Below, piece after piece: positions 25,801-34,144 of a stretch of 64,000 bases of DNA. The position numbers and the translations under genes were made by a program. The DNA comes from Tolypeutes matacus (taxonomy: Eukaryota; Chordata; Mammalia; Cingulata; Chlamyphoridae). The number at the start of each line of letters is the position of its first letter. Within the stretch, counting starts at the first letter, position 1. Where the stretch lies: NCBI GenBank assembly GCA_026826555.1, contig JAKSZT010054335.1:5296815-5360814 (forward strand), given 5' to 3'. A model generated the notes under the pieces. The model ran no database searches, was not told where the DNA came from, and saw nothing but the letters and a program-made list of their open reading frames with translations.

Positions 25801-28001
25801 CCACATCCTGGCCACGTGGCCATGCCCCGCTGCTCAGGGAGGCTGGGAGGGGCCGTCGGAAACGACGAGGCCTGTCGGGGATCAAGGGGCCGTCTCCAGG
25901 CCATCAGCCTCACGGGGGACCAGGCAAGCAGAGGGCAGAGTCCAGAGCCAGGAGCCGTTCCTGGGGCAGCTGACGCCCGGGGGGAGGGGCTGGCCTGCCT
26001 CCCTTGCCTCCCCGGCCGGCACCCTCCAGGCTTTGGGCTCAGGTGCCACTGCCGCCCAGGGCTACCCCTTCTCTCCCCCAGCCAAGGCCGCTCAGGCCCT
26101 TGTTCCCAGTGCTCGTCCGGGACTCGCGGAAGTGGCTCTCACTGTCCCCTCCAGCAGTACCCGAGTGCCTCCAGGAGCCGCTGGGAGCCCAGGCTGGGGG
26201 AGGCCCCAGGAGTGAGGGGTGCCAGGCCTCGGGCCCCCTCCTCCTGAACAGAGAGGGCGACGCTGGAGCAGTTTGCCGGGACCCTTGCAGGAAACCCTCT
26301 GGTCTTGTCTGGACAGCGAGGGGTGCCCGGAACTCGTGCTGGGCTGTGTCGTGGAGGCCATAGCCCCCCTGGGGAGCACAGCAAACCCCATTTGGTGAAA
26401 CGAGACCAATTCTGGAATTCGCTCCCTTGGGGCAGTTCCATTCCGGCAGGGGAGATAGACAATAAACAAATAACCCAGTAGAAAGAGTGGTGGGTCAGGC
26501 TGTGTCATGGCTTGAGGCAGAGGAGGGAGAGGAGGTGCCGGGGATGGCAGAGAAGGCGGCATCCGAGCAGAGACAAGGAAGGAGGTGGCGCTCCCTGCAG
26601 ATGCTGGGAAGAGCAGGTGCTAAGGCCCTGAGTGGGGAGCTTGGCTGAAGGCTGGGGCGGACAGCAGGGGGCAGGGAGGCTGGGGGCGGCAGCCGGGAAG
26701 GGGGAGGAGAGCCAGGGTGGCAGGTGCTGTGGCACACCCATGCGGGCCTCACGGAGCTCGAGGGGCAGAAGCCACCACCTGCGTCCTACAGGGCTTGGGG
26801 GCCACGCATGGGGTGAAAGCCAGCTCTGCCCATGGCGGGCACTTGCCCCTGGGCACCTCCACCCCCGAGGGTCCTTTCCAGTGCTCCATGAGCTGGACGT
26901 TGTCTCCTCTGAGCATTCTGGGGCCCCGGCTGCAGCCAGCCTTGTCCCCCCGCCGGCTTCTGGGACACAGGCCGATTGGGAGGGGGGCCCAGTGGTACAA
27001 GGGTGGCAGCTGCAGTGACAGGCTTGTTGGAAACTAGTCAAGTGTGGAGACCGGGCCAGTGCGGGAGGAGCCACCTTGTGCAAAGCAGGTAGGGGTGGGT
27101 ATCAGGGAGGGCTTCCGGAGGGAGGCAGCCTGCGCCCTGCTCCTTGAAGGCAGCAAATGGAAAAGCAGGAAGGGAACACCGAGAGCAGTGCATGGAGGGC
27201 AGGAAGTGCAAGGGGGAAGAGATGGGGGTGCTGGCAATGAGCTACAGCCTCATCTCAGAAAGTGGCTGCCACTGCCCCGCAGGTCTGCCCACTGCCAACG
27301 CCAAGCACAACGCAAGCGTGAGTGAGAGGAAGGACCTGCCCTTCACCCAGCTCTCCGATGTGCCCGTGGAATCCCAGATGGAGGAGCTGACCACCAGGTG
27401 CTCCCCTGCTCCATCTCCTGGAAGGGTGGGGTGTCTGGGTGCAGGTGCTGCCCCCCCTTGCACCTTCGACTTCTGGTTGCCCAGAAGGCTGTCCTGCTGG
27501 CCATCCAGGCCACTCAGGGACTTGCCTTCCGAGGGCAAAGGGGCCCCGCCAGGCCCCGCTGACCCCGCGACCCCCCAAGGTGGGCTTCTCAGGCCCTGGT
27601 TGCCGAGCCCACTTTTCTCACTCAGTTAGACCTTTTAAAATCATGCGCGATGATGGGACAGGGAGGAGGGGACCTCGACAAATTCCCGTCCTTGAGGCAG
27701 CTGACCTTTGCTGGGAGCTGGCTCCAGGACAGAACCCCCAAGGGTCGTGGGAGGAGGGGGCCGGTGAGGGAGACCCCAGACTCCGTCCACGCCACGCGCG
27801 CTGCCGGCCGCCGCTGCTGAGCCCGTCTCCCCGTGGGCCAGGCTGGCCATCCAGGTGGAGGAGAACAAGCTGCTGAAGGCCGCCCTGGACGGCGCCCTGC
27901 GGGGGAAGGAGGAGGACTTCCGCGTGTACCACGAGGCCCTGGGCCAGGTGAAGGGCGTCTTCCTGCAGGCCCTGCGGCAGCAGAAGGCGGACAAGCGCTA
28001 G
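1712..28001 (+). CDS. CCDC13: CCDC13, coiled-coil domain protein 13 (3' two-thirds)
   Basis: The coding join is 1712-1828, 2841-2945, 4322-4486, 6667-6843, 8047-8253, 9916-10055, 10267-10350, 12221-12343, 25249-25403, 27283-27397 and 27842-28001. It gives 1548 nt, 515 residues plus TAG. Reading phases match at every junction and all introns are GT-AG. Human CCDC13 is about 715 aa, so roughly the first 200 residues lie left of the window. The protein is mostly Glu/Lys/Gln/Leu-rich coiled coil, broken by a Gly/Ser/Pro-rich linker in the sixth and seventh exons. Known for the family: a centriolar satellite protein (PCM1-associated) needed for cilium formation and implicated in the DNA damage response. 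It has no enzyme domain. Recognition rests on remembered similarity to human CCDC13 plus its position next to HHATL, KLHL40 and ZBTB47. Confidence 0.94.
2841..2945 (+). CDS. CCDC13: CCDC13 coding exon 2 in window
   Basis: 105 nt, phase 0, 35 residues starting [16 protein letters not shown] and ending LQSK. The acceptor is TACCTCAG and the donor GTGAGT. Confidence 0.93.
3290..3500 (+). repeat. MIR SINE, degenerate
   Basis: It shows the MIR core order: GGGTTT..GCTCTGCTGCT, then CTGTGGGACCTTGGGCAGGTTA, CTTAGCCTCTCTGG and a CTGTGAATCGGGGATAA tail. Boundaries are approximate. Confidence 0.7.
4322..4486 (+). CDS. CCDC13: CCDC13 coding exon 3 in window
   Basis: 165 nt, phase 0, 55 residues starting [14 protein letters not shown] and ending REKQEGWE. 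It follows a polypyrimidine CCCCGCCGCAG acceptor and precedes donor GTAATG. It has a charged coiled-coil composition. Confidence 0.93.
5770..6135 (+). repeat. L2 LINE fragment
   Basis: It carries the L2-like order of CAGATTACGTCACTGCTG, then CAGGGCCTTGGCTCTCACCCT, then ACAGTGTCAGGCCCATGGCAG. It is degenerate, has no open frame, and its boundaries are approximate. It lies in a CCDC13 intron. Confidence 0.5.
6667..6843 (+). CDS. CCDC13: CCDC13 coding exon 4 in window
   Basis: 177 nt, phase 0, 59 residues starting [17 protein letters not shown] and ending DELIDALM. The acceptor is TGATTTCAG and the donor GTACGG. It is a strong continuous coiled coil. Confidence 0.94.
8047..8253 (+). CDS. CCDC13: CCDC13 coding exon 5 in window
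   Basis: 207 nt, phase 0, 69 residues starting [16 protein letters not shown] and ending EIGQLSVQ. The acceptor is GGCCCCCAG and the donor GTGAGC. It is Gln/Ala/Glu-rich coiled coil. Confidence 0.94.
8385..8850 (+). repeat. L2 LINE fragment
   Basis: It shows the L2 landmarks CTTGATTGTGTCCCTGCTGT, then CCGTGGCTCCCCGTCGCCCT, then AGGATCCAGGCTCCTT. It lies in the intron after CCDC13 window exon 5 and is too decayed to code. Confidence 0.55.
9916..10055 (+). CDS. CCDC13: CCDC13 coding exon 6 in window
   Basis: 140 nt, starts in phase 0 and leaves 2 nt of a split Arg codon. It encodes a Gly/Ser/Pro-rich, probably disordered linker beginning [12 protein letters not shown]. The acceptor is TCCCCGCAG and the donor GTAAGA. 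Its low sequence constraint makes recognition weaker than for neighbours, but phase and splice sites fit. Confidence 0.88.
10267..10350 (+). CDS. CCDC13: CCDC13 coding exon 7 in window
   Basis: 84 nt. It completes the Arg codon, then reads [20 protein letters not shown]. It ends with 2 nt of the next Arg codon. The acceptor is TTTGCACAG and the donor GTAGGG. It continues the Ser/Pro-rich linker. Confidence 0.9.
11360..11485 (-). mobile_element. MER5-type hAT MITE
   Basis: It reads GTTCTGATTCGGCAGGCCTGG, later CCTGCATTTCCCTGG, GTGATGCCAGCGTCACTGATT and GACCACGCTTTAAGTAGC. This order matches the short nonautonomous hAT-Charlie MER5 family. Strand is arbitrary because the element is near-palindromic. 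Confidence 0.6.
12221..12343 (+). CDS. CCDC13: CCDC13 coding exon 8 in window
   Basis: 123 nt encoding [20 protein letters not shown] and onward to VAVLQK, with split Arg codons at both ends. The acceptor is GGTCCCCAG and the donor GTAAAG. Coiled coil resumes here. A 12.9 kb intron follows. Confidence 0.94.
12579..13044 (-). mobile_element. MaLR-like LTR
   Basis: It begins TGTTTTAGTTTCC and ends GCACCACA on the plus strand, with an internal GGATTAAGACCCATCCTGATTG. This is the layout of an MLT/MST-type LTR read backwards. I saw no clear target-site duplication. A (TC)n run lies inside it. It is in the long CCDC13 intron, right after window exon 8. Confidence 0.5.
12834..12854. repeat. (TC)n simple repeat
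   Basis: An uninterrupted CT dinucleotide run of about ten units inside the LTR-like element. Confidence 0.9.
14934..15132 (-). mobile_element. DAS-type tRNA-derived SINE with target-site duplication
   Basis: Read on the minus strand it starts GGAAGCGGCTGTGGCTCAAT (A-box-like) and has CCCGGGTTCGGTTCCC (B-box-like), a GC-rich body and an AAATAAATAAATAAA tail. A 15 bp duplication TCTATTGGCTTTTAT flanks it at 14919-14933 and 15133-15147. This DAS-type head is the main clue to a xenarthran source. Confidence 0.85.
15374..15880 (-). mobile_element. Solo LTR with 5 bp target-site duplication
   Basis: This 507 bp element starts TGTATTAGTCAGCC and ends AACAGTTACA on the plus strand. It is bounded by GGGCC at 15369-15373 and 15881-15885. 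Read on the minus strand it has a TATA-like box near 15735 and an AATAAA near 15436, as expected of U3 and R. It shares long near-identical stretches with the LTR at 54434-54992. No internal viral genes flank it. Confidence 0.8.
16231..18640. repeat. AT-rich intronic block, old interspersed repeats, family unassigned
   Basis: This stretch of the long CCDC13 intron is AT-rich against a GC-rich surround. It looks repeat-derived (poly-T starts, many A/T runs), but I cannot assign families with confidence. The largest open frame, about 150 codons at 17303-17752, lacks any recognisable domain. I see no exon or RNA gene. Confidence 0.4.
18760..20640 (-). mobile_element. L1 LINE remnants, antisense
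   Basis: Landmarks are AATTCCTAAAAATGGAACTGCT and TTCCCACCAGGAATGTGAAG near 18860-18960. Further ones are ATGGCTACATAGTTTTTC and TTTACCATTCCTCTAATG near 20200-20380, and GAAAAAGCCTTGCGTTCCTAG near 20575. All are typical of old L1 3' and ORF2 sequence on the opposite strand. It is decayed and interrupted; 19260-20050 is not clearly L1. Confidence 0.55.
20656..21275 (+). mobile_element. MLT1-like MaLR LTR
   Basis: It carries the MLT1 landmarks GTTAACTTCCACGGCAGAAG, GATTTTGCAGGTATAATTAAGG, CACCTTGATTCGGCC, AACCTGCAGAGACTAGGAGAC and CCACGAAGTTTGTGCCGCAG in that order. It has no coding capacity and edges are approximate. Confidence 0.65.
22015..22037. repeat. Poly-T tract of 23
   Basis: An uninterrupted T run, probably the tail of a retroposed element on the minus strand. 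I could not identify the element's body. Confidence 0.8.
22318..22510 (+). repeat. MIR SINE, degenerate
   Basis: Landmarks are CTCGAGTCCTGGCTCTGCC, GGCTGTGTGCGCCGGGCACG, CCCTCTCTGGGCCTCAGG and the trailing ACAGGGCCTGGCAC. Boundaries are approximate. Confidence 0.65.
23130..23640 (+). repeat. L2 LINE 3' end
   Basis: It shows successive L2 landmarks: CCAGTGGTTTCCTGTGGACC, GCCTGCAAGGTCAGGCTTGA, AAGGAGGCCTTCCCAGATTG, AGTTCCACCAGGGCAGGCAC, then the terminal GAATGAGTGAGTGAGTG. It is the longest recognisable L2 in the window. Confidence 0.75.
23591..23620. repeat. (GAGT)n microsatellite
   Basis: Tetranucleotide repeats of GAGT/GAAT at the end of the L2 element, the usual site of L2 3' terminal repeats. 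Confidence 0.85.
24240..24832 (+). mobile_element. MLT1-like MaLR LTR
   Basis: It contains TTACATTACACGGCAGGAGG, GCAGATGTGGTTATGG, CACCTTGATTTCC, GTGGCCTGCAGAGCTGTGCG, GCTTCAGTTTGTGGCC, then GCTACAGCATGATAGG near the end. It sits about 0.4 kb left of the CCDC13 exon at 25249. Confidence 0.65.
25249..25403 (+). CDS. CCDC13: CCDC13 coding exon 9 in window
   Basis: 155 nt reading [20 protein letters not shown], then [17 protein letters not shown]. It is an Arg/Glu-rich coiled coil. It leaves 1 nt of a Gly codon. The acceptor is CATCCGCAG and the donor GTGGGG. Confidence 0.94.
27283..27397 (+). CDS. CCDC13: CCDC13 coding exon 10 in window
   Basis: 115 nt reading [20 protein letters not shown] to MEELTT, with a split Arg at the end. 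The acceptor is GCCCCGCAG and the donor GTGCTC, a weaker donor than its neighbours. Confidence 0.93.
27842..28001 (+). CDS. CCDC13: CCDC13 terminal coding exon
   Basis: 160 nt ending in TAG at 27999-28001. It reads [20 protein letters not shown] and finishes [13 protein letters not shown]. The acceptor GTGGGCCAG is somewhat purine-rich, yet phase and similarity to the human C-terminus are clear. Confidence 0.95.
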
Positions 28002-28440
28002 GCTGGCGGCCCCGGCATCGGGCAGGATGGCCCGAGACCCCGAGAGGACGAGGTTCGGTCCGAAGGCTCCGTTTGCCCCGGACGCCAGCCCCGGGCAGCC
28101 CGCTCGGCCCTCCTTCCGGAAGACGTGCCCAAGGGTGGCGAAGCCAAGGTCACAGGCCTGGAGGGTAAAGGAGGAGCCCTGGGAGAGCCTCGAGAGGGGA
28201 GCCTGGGCAGGCTCGGCCCCCACCGAGGAGGCGCAGAGGCGCTGGGCATCAGCGAGCGGCCCGCGGCAAGCAGCACACGCAGCAGAGCCCTCCTCGGGCA
28301 CCCCCAGCCCCCGAGGCTCCATCGGTGGCCACCCCACCTTCCGCAGGCTTGGGGCGCCGCCTCCCCACGCTCAGCTACCGCTGCAGGCCCCTCCCTCGGA
28401 TGCAGACCCTTGGACTTGTAATAATAACTGTTGTTTTCAT
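28002..28440 (+). other. CCDC13: Probable CCDC13 3' UTR
   Basis: This follows the TAG stop. No canonical AATAAA is present here. The best local candidate is a noncanonical AATAAT at 28420-28425 followed by a T/G-rich stretch. The 3' end is therefore uncertain. Confidence 0.35.
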
Positions 28441-28796
28441 ACTCACTGCAGCTCCTGGTCTTCTGGGGGCACTCGCCCCCTCCGGTCTCCCGGGAATGCA
28501 GGGGATTCCCACCGCTTGACACGCGAAGACACGGAGGCCTGCCTGCCTCCACTCGAGGGTCTCCGGCAGAGCTGATTGCCCAGGGCAGGCATGCCCACCC
28601 CACAGCCGGGCAGCACTGCCCGAGGCACTGCCATCTGCCCCCAGCGTGCCGCAACTGGCGCGTGGGCAGGAGGGTCCTGAGGCACAGAGTATGGGGTGGG
28701 CGGGGAGGGCTGCTGCAGGGGCCTTGAGGGCCCCAGCACCCTCTGGTTGTGCAGTGTTGGCTGCAGTCAGGACCGCGGGGACAGCCACGCACCCCA

Positions 28797-28995
28797 ACTG
28801 CAGACACGCACGGACCCACACGGTGCTGCAGATGCACCTGCCATCTAGGCTCTATCCACGCATGCACAGGCGCACAGACCCCGCCACCCAGAGGCGCGTG
28901 CACATGTGCAGACGCCCACAGGCACAGCACACGCCTCCCCGCACGTGAAGACAGTCGCGTGCTGTGGCACGCACAAACGCGGGTGCACACGCGGA
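28797..28995. repeat. CA/CG-rich low-complexity stretch
   Basis: Repeated ACACGCAC, GCACAGGC and ACACGCGG motifs, an impure alternating purine-pyrimidine tract. Confidence 0.6.
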
Positions 28996-29324
28996 CGCGC
29001 CCCCTCCCCATGGAAGTCGTGGGGCCCTGACTGTGGGGACGGCCTCGTGCTGAGAGCACTGCTCAGACCCCGGGCCGGTCCCACCCCACCTCCCCCAGGC
29101 AGGGAGCCCCCGACCCCGTGTCCAGGGCCCCCACGGCCAGAGGCCGAAGCAGCAGTTCTGCTGGGGACCCTCCTGGGAGGCTCCTCCAGCAGGGACAGGC
29201 CAGGCGGAGCCAGGAGGAGCTGAGTGCGGGCCAGGGGGCCCGGGCGGGCCGACAGCAGGAGGAGCAGGGCACGGGCACGGGGCGGGGGCCGGGTGGACCT
29301 CTCCACCACCAGCTCCTCGAGCCC

Positions 29325-29410
29325 CCGTGTCCTCATCTGTAAAATGGGGACAACAGTAGAAACCTCCCTTTGGAGCTGTTGTCGGAGTCAGAGTATTTCA
29401 AGGACCTTTA
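29325..29410 (+). repeat. MIR SINE 3' part
   Basis: GTCCTCATCTGTAAAATGGGGACAACAG is followed by a decayed MIR tail. It is a clear but short remnant. Confidence 0.65.
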
Positions 29411-31069
29411 CCTGATTATGCGCTTGCTGTTTACCTTGGGCTTGGGGGAAAAACAGGATGGGTGTAAGAGGGCTGCGGGAAGACCCGCAGGCAGGCACAG
29501 TCTACCCGCTCTGCCCCTCGGGGCCTTGGGACCTGGGGGCTCCAGGTAGCTGGCGGCCTGCAGAGGCCTTAAGGTGACGTTTCCCGCCCACGGAGCCCCC
29601 GGCGCCCTCGAGGGCTCGGCTGTGGCGCTCGAGCCCGGCGCCTGCCGTCTGCGCCCCACCTGCCCAGGCCCGGTGGAACCCCTCGCAGGATTCAGGGAGT
29701 TGAGAAGGCTCACTGGGCCCTCAGCACGGGTGGCTCCCAGCGTTTCCGCTACGCGTTCAGCACACACTTGCGCCAGCCGGGGCGACGGGCTCGTCGCGGG
29801 TCGCCAGCCTGGAGGCAGCGGGCGCAGCGGCGACGGGCCCCACCTTCCTCCCGGGCTCCAGGCCTCGCTGCCCAGATCTGGGCGGGGAGGGTGCTGTGAA
29901 GAGGGCTTTTTAAGGGAAGAAGGGATGCCAAAGGGGCCCTGAGGATGGCCTCCCCCCTCAGGCAGGCGACAGCGGGTGGCTGCACTTGCCTTCCACGGGT
30001 GAGAACCCCGAGCTTCCTGTCCCCGGGGCAAGGTTGGGGGAGGGGGAGGCAGACACCTGGAGGGTAGAGGGGCCCCAGCGAGCCCGGGCCCTGGCCGCAC
30101 CCCAGGCAGGTGAAGCTCGGTGAGCTGGTGGGGCGAGGGCGTGGCCTGGCCGCTGTCCCCACCCCCACCCCACCCCACCCCGTGGGGCACCACGGCTGAG
30201 CTGGGCACAGGCGCGGACGGCACAGACTGCCTCTGAACACACCCCACGGCCGCCGGGCCCCTCCCCGCTCCCTGGGAGCCCAGGGCAGGCAGCCTGCAGC
30301 TGGGGGGCTGCTCGGCCCCCACGTCCAGGGGCCAGGGCCAGCCCTTGGTACAGGGACGCCTCTGCCCGCAGGGGTGGCTCCGCCCACCATCTCCCCCAGC
30401 CCCATAAATTCAGCATGCCCACACTGCACACACCTCACGCTCGAGCCCCACACAACACACAAACACGCAACACATGCAGTAAACACATGTACATATGCCA
30501 CAAACAGCACGACCACGAAGTGGGCTCCAGGCACAAAAGACAACAATCTCACGTGCACACACAACTGCTTTCCCTGCATGTTTGGGGCAACAGAAATACT
30601 TTGAGAGATGAAGGGGACTTAGTCTCAAGGCTTGAGGGACTCGGCCCCCTCCCGACCCATCTTTCCCAGGGGCCTGCGGCACGTGGGGCGCTGACCCCAG
30701 GCCCTTGCTCTGGTCTTAGCCCCATCACAGCTTCCTGCCCCTTGTTCTGTGGACTGCCCTGCCAGGCCCCCTCCTCTCCCACCCCTTTCACCCGGGTGGA
30801 GCCGGCCTTGGCTGTCCAGCCCCACAGGCCAAGCTCCTGCAGACCCCGATGCTTGAGGGTCGCCCGGCAGGTCAAGGCCAGTAGCGCCCATTTCACAGAT
30901 GAGAACCTCAGAGGGCCAGAGCCGAGTCTCAAGGCCGGTGGCTGGTCCCGTGCTCCTAGCCCCGGGCCTGCACCGCCCCATGCGCTTCCCAGAGCCATTC
31001 TCTTTGAGCCTGACCAGGACACCTTCTGGAAGGGGTAGGTGAGCTGGGGCCCCGCCTACAGGGCAGTGG

Positions 31070-31370
31070 GTTCCAGAAGCTTATGGGGTTGGCCCAACTG
31101 CTTAACCTAACAACTGGGATAATGGTAACACCTGCTCCGTGGGTTGTGGTGACATTAAAGAGCTGATCCGTTCACAGCCTTAGACCGTGCCTGGCTCCTC
31201 CTCTGACAACCGTGGCCTGTGCTGTCAGCATTCTGCTCAGGTGCCTCCGCCTCCAGGAAGCCCTCCTGGCCCCTGCAGTCTGGCTCCAGCACGCCTCCTC
31301 CATGTCTGTGACCCCACACTAGGCAGTAACCACCGTTCACTCAGGGACCAGCAGCCCACCCAGGGTGTGC
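31070..31370 (+). repeat. MIR and L2 scraps
   Basis: The left part (ACTGGGATAATGGTAACACC, GTGACATTAAAGAGCTGATC, ACCGTGCCTGGCTC) is MIR-like. The right part (GCCTCCAGGAAGCCCTCCTG) is L2-like. Boundaries are approximate. Confidence 0.5.
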
Positions 31371-34038
31371 TCAGCTGTCACCAGCCCAGAGGCAGCGTCT
31401 CTGGACTCCAAACCCAGCTCTGAAAAGTGGGTGTGCAGGGCCCTCTCCACGGCAGCCGTCGCTCCACAGGCATTTCCTGGCACCTGCTCCACACCAGGCT
31501 CTGCTCTAAGCACAGGGGACTCAGCAGTGAACAGCAGGCGACCCCTGCTTGGTGGGCTTGGAATAACACAAAGCGGGGCCTGGGGTGGGCGGCAGGTCTT
31601 GCGTGTGCCTGTGTGGCGTTCGGCGTGGCACATCCCTGTGGGCTCCCGGCCTCTCCTCGGGCAGCGTGTGTCTGCGTGCTTGGCAGGAAGCTCATTGCCT
31701 AAGTGCATCGGGGACTCTGCCCTTTCCGGGTCCTTTCGGGGACAGCAGGGCTCCAAGGCCATCCTGGGCTGATGGTGGCCACACACTTCCTTCTACCCAC
31801 AGGCGTCCGTGCCCAGTCCGGGCACGGCACAGACCCGTACGGCATGCCCAGACTCTGGGGTGCTCCCTGCAGAGGGGGGCAGTCTCAGGTGTGGTCTTCA
31901 GGTCACCCCTCCCCATTAGGTGGCCAGGGCTGAGGCCTCAGCTGTCCTTCCCACAGTGAGCCCCCCAGAGGAGCCCCAGCTGGCCAGAGCTGCTCCATCT
32001 GCCTGCACCCTGCCCCTGAGAGGGTGCCAGCCAGTCCAGGCCTTGCCAAGTGGCGCTACAGGACAGGCTGGGTACAGGGGTCCCTCCCAGCCACACGTCT
32101 CACACCCACTCCAATCTCTCTAGGCAAGCCCTGCCCCAGCCCCTGGTGCCCGGGCAGCCGGGACTTCCGGCGCCATGAGCAGGGCCAGGGCAGGGAGCGA
32201 GATGGGCCTGCTGGGCAGTACTCAGGAGCTCACGTGTAAAGGTGGGGTCTGCAGTCCAGGGAGCCAGGACTCGAGGGTGTGCATGTGGGAGTGTGTCCGT
32301 GTGGCAGGGGCAGGGGGCCACCAGGAAGGCTTCCTGGAGGAAGGCGTCCTGCCCAGCGGGGACAGGGAGGCAGGTGGCGGTGCGCCCAGGTGTCCCTGCT
32401 GAGCCTCCGCCGCCGGCTGCCCCCTCCTCCCCGCCCCCACCCCGTCCCGTCCTCCCTGCGGCACCCTGCGGCCAGCAGCTCTGCAGCACTCGGCTCCACT
32501 CCACTCAGCTCCGCTCCGGGAAGGCCACCTCCTCCCTGCCTTCCTCCTCCCCCACCCCTGCTGTCACCACTCACCACTCGCGGCCCTGAGGGGGTGGGGA
32601 CCCCAGGGCTGGACACACCCCACCGTGGCCCCAGAGCCCAGCTGGTCAGACAGACGCACGGTCGGACGCAGGACCCCGGAGCCCCGAGGTGGGCAGCGTG
32701 CCAGGGTCCCTCACAGCCTCGTCAAGGTCAGTGAGAGCCGGGGAGGCAGCGACTCCGTGCCCCTGAGACCTGGGGGCCCACCGGCCCCTCACTCCAGGCC
32801 CCAGGTCCCAGGCCCCAGAGTGGGCTTCGCCCCGGTGCACCTGGGCCAGGTAGGTCCAGGGGCAAGGGCGCCCCTGGGTCCCCAGGACGGCCCTGTCCCG
32901 GGGGTCTAGGGGAGAGGGCCCAGGCTGGGGGCCAGCTCTGGCCCTGCCCACGGAGGCCTTGCTGGGGACACCCTGCACCGGCCATGGGGAGCTAAAATTG
33001 GAAAGTGGCGAGTAGGAGGCGGCTGACAAAGCTATTTCGCGGGCTTGTCACCATGCTCCGGTTTCAAGCTCCTGCTCCATTAACCCGATCCCCTGAGCCA
33101 CCCTACCCCCAGCTGGCCGGTGAGGAACCGCCTCCGGCTTCGCAGGAGTCAGGCCCAGCGGCCCCTGGCAAGGAGCGCGGCGGGGTCCGTCTGCTCTTAC
33201 CTGAGAATCCAGAGGGGCTCGCCGAGAACACTGGCCCTGAGAGGGGGCAGCAGAGGCCTGCCCCGCTCACTGCGTGGCCGTGACAGGCTCTGTCCTCTGT
33301 GCACGACCGTTTTCCTGTATAACGGGGACAGTGCTGGCCCTCGGGGGCCAAGGAGACCCGGCTGCAGGGCTGCTGAGGGAGTCTGGGGGAAGCTCTGCAG
33401 TGGGAGGTGGCCACACCTGCCTGGCCGGAGAGGGGCGCCTGGCCATGCTCCTCGCTTTAATTTGGGGCCCGGGTCCTGACAGTCGTGGCCGCGGGGCCCT
33501 TGGGAGGCCCCAGGCCAGGCTGGAGTGGGTGGGAAGGGCGTCGGTGCTGGCTGAGGTCCCCGGCCTGGTGGAACTGCTGGAGACGAGGGGGCCCTGGCGG
33601 GACGGAGCAGCCAGCACCTGTCAGCACCCTGGACAGCGGCCAGCGCCCCCGCGCCCGCCCTGCCAGGCCCCTGCGGGGACAGCACGGCCCTGCCGACGTC
33701 CACGGCGCCGCGTGCATAGCGCTGAGCGCAGGGGCCTGCGTGGCCACGGGCAGGGACAAGGGGTGTGGCAGAGCTGGGGAAGGGCCTGGGGAGGCCGTGG
33801 GGTTTCAGGGAAGGGAAAGAGCCCAGGGAGGGGAGTAGGGGTCAGAGTAGGGGCTCGGGAGGAGCCGCGAGGGTCCTGAGAGTGGGAGACCCTGGGGGTT
33901 AGGAATGTGACTGAGGCGACGCAGGAGGGGCTTCTCCACACCCTCAGCCCTGGTTTGGGCAAAGGGGGGAACAGGCGGGAGGGGTGGCTTTCCCGCGGGC
34001 GCCTCACCCAGCCCTGTCTCCCCAGCCCGCTCCAGGCT

Positions 34039-34144
34039 ATGGGCATCAGGACGGCGCTGCCCGCGGCCGAGCTGGGCCTCTACTCCCTGGTGCTGAGTGG
34101 GGCCCTGGCCTACGCTGGCCGCGGCCTCCTGGAGGCTTCCCAAG
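34039..34144 (+). CDS. HHATL: HHATL coding exon 1
   Basis: 106 nt from the [23 protein letters not shown], then the first hydrophobic segment, ending EASQ plus 1 nt of Asp36. The donor is GTAAAG. The exon itself begins near 34026, after CCCCAG. Confidence 0.96.

Larger units (their letters stand above)
28441..34025. other. Intergenic region between CCDC13 and HHATL
   Basis: GC-rich DNA without a supported gene. It includes a CA/CG-rich stretch (28797-28995), MIR pieces, an L2 scrap and several long chance frames. The HHATL promoter and a noncoding first exon should lie in its right part. An unusual AT-containing stretch near 32990-33060 is a possible site, but nothing there is diagnostic. 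Confidence 0.5.

Noticed and set aside
27998..29059. 353-codon minus-strand frame downstream of CCDC13
   Set aside because: It overlaps the CCDC13 stop and 3' UTR, has no recognisable family, and its composition reflects GC content only.
29408..30322. 304-codon minus-strand frame in the CCDC13-HHATL gap
   Set aside because: Pro/Gly/Ala/Arg-rich chance frame with competing frames, no homology I recognise and no promoter or poly(A) context.
32980..33070. HHATL promoter and noncoding first exon near the AT-containing island
   Set aside because: Position is plausible, but there is no clear TATA, MEF2 or initiator match and no defined donor, so it was not listed as a feature.
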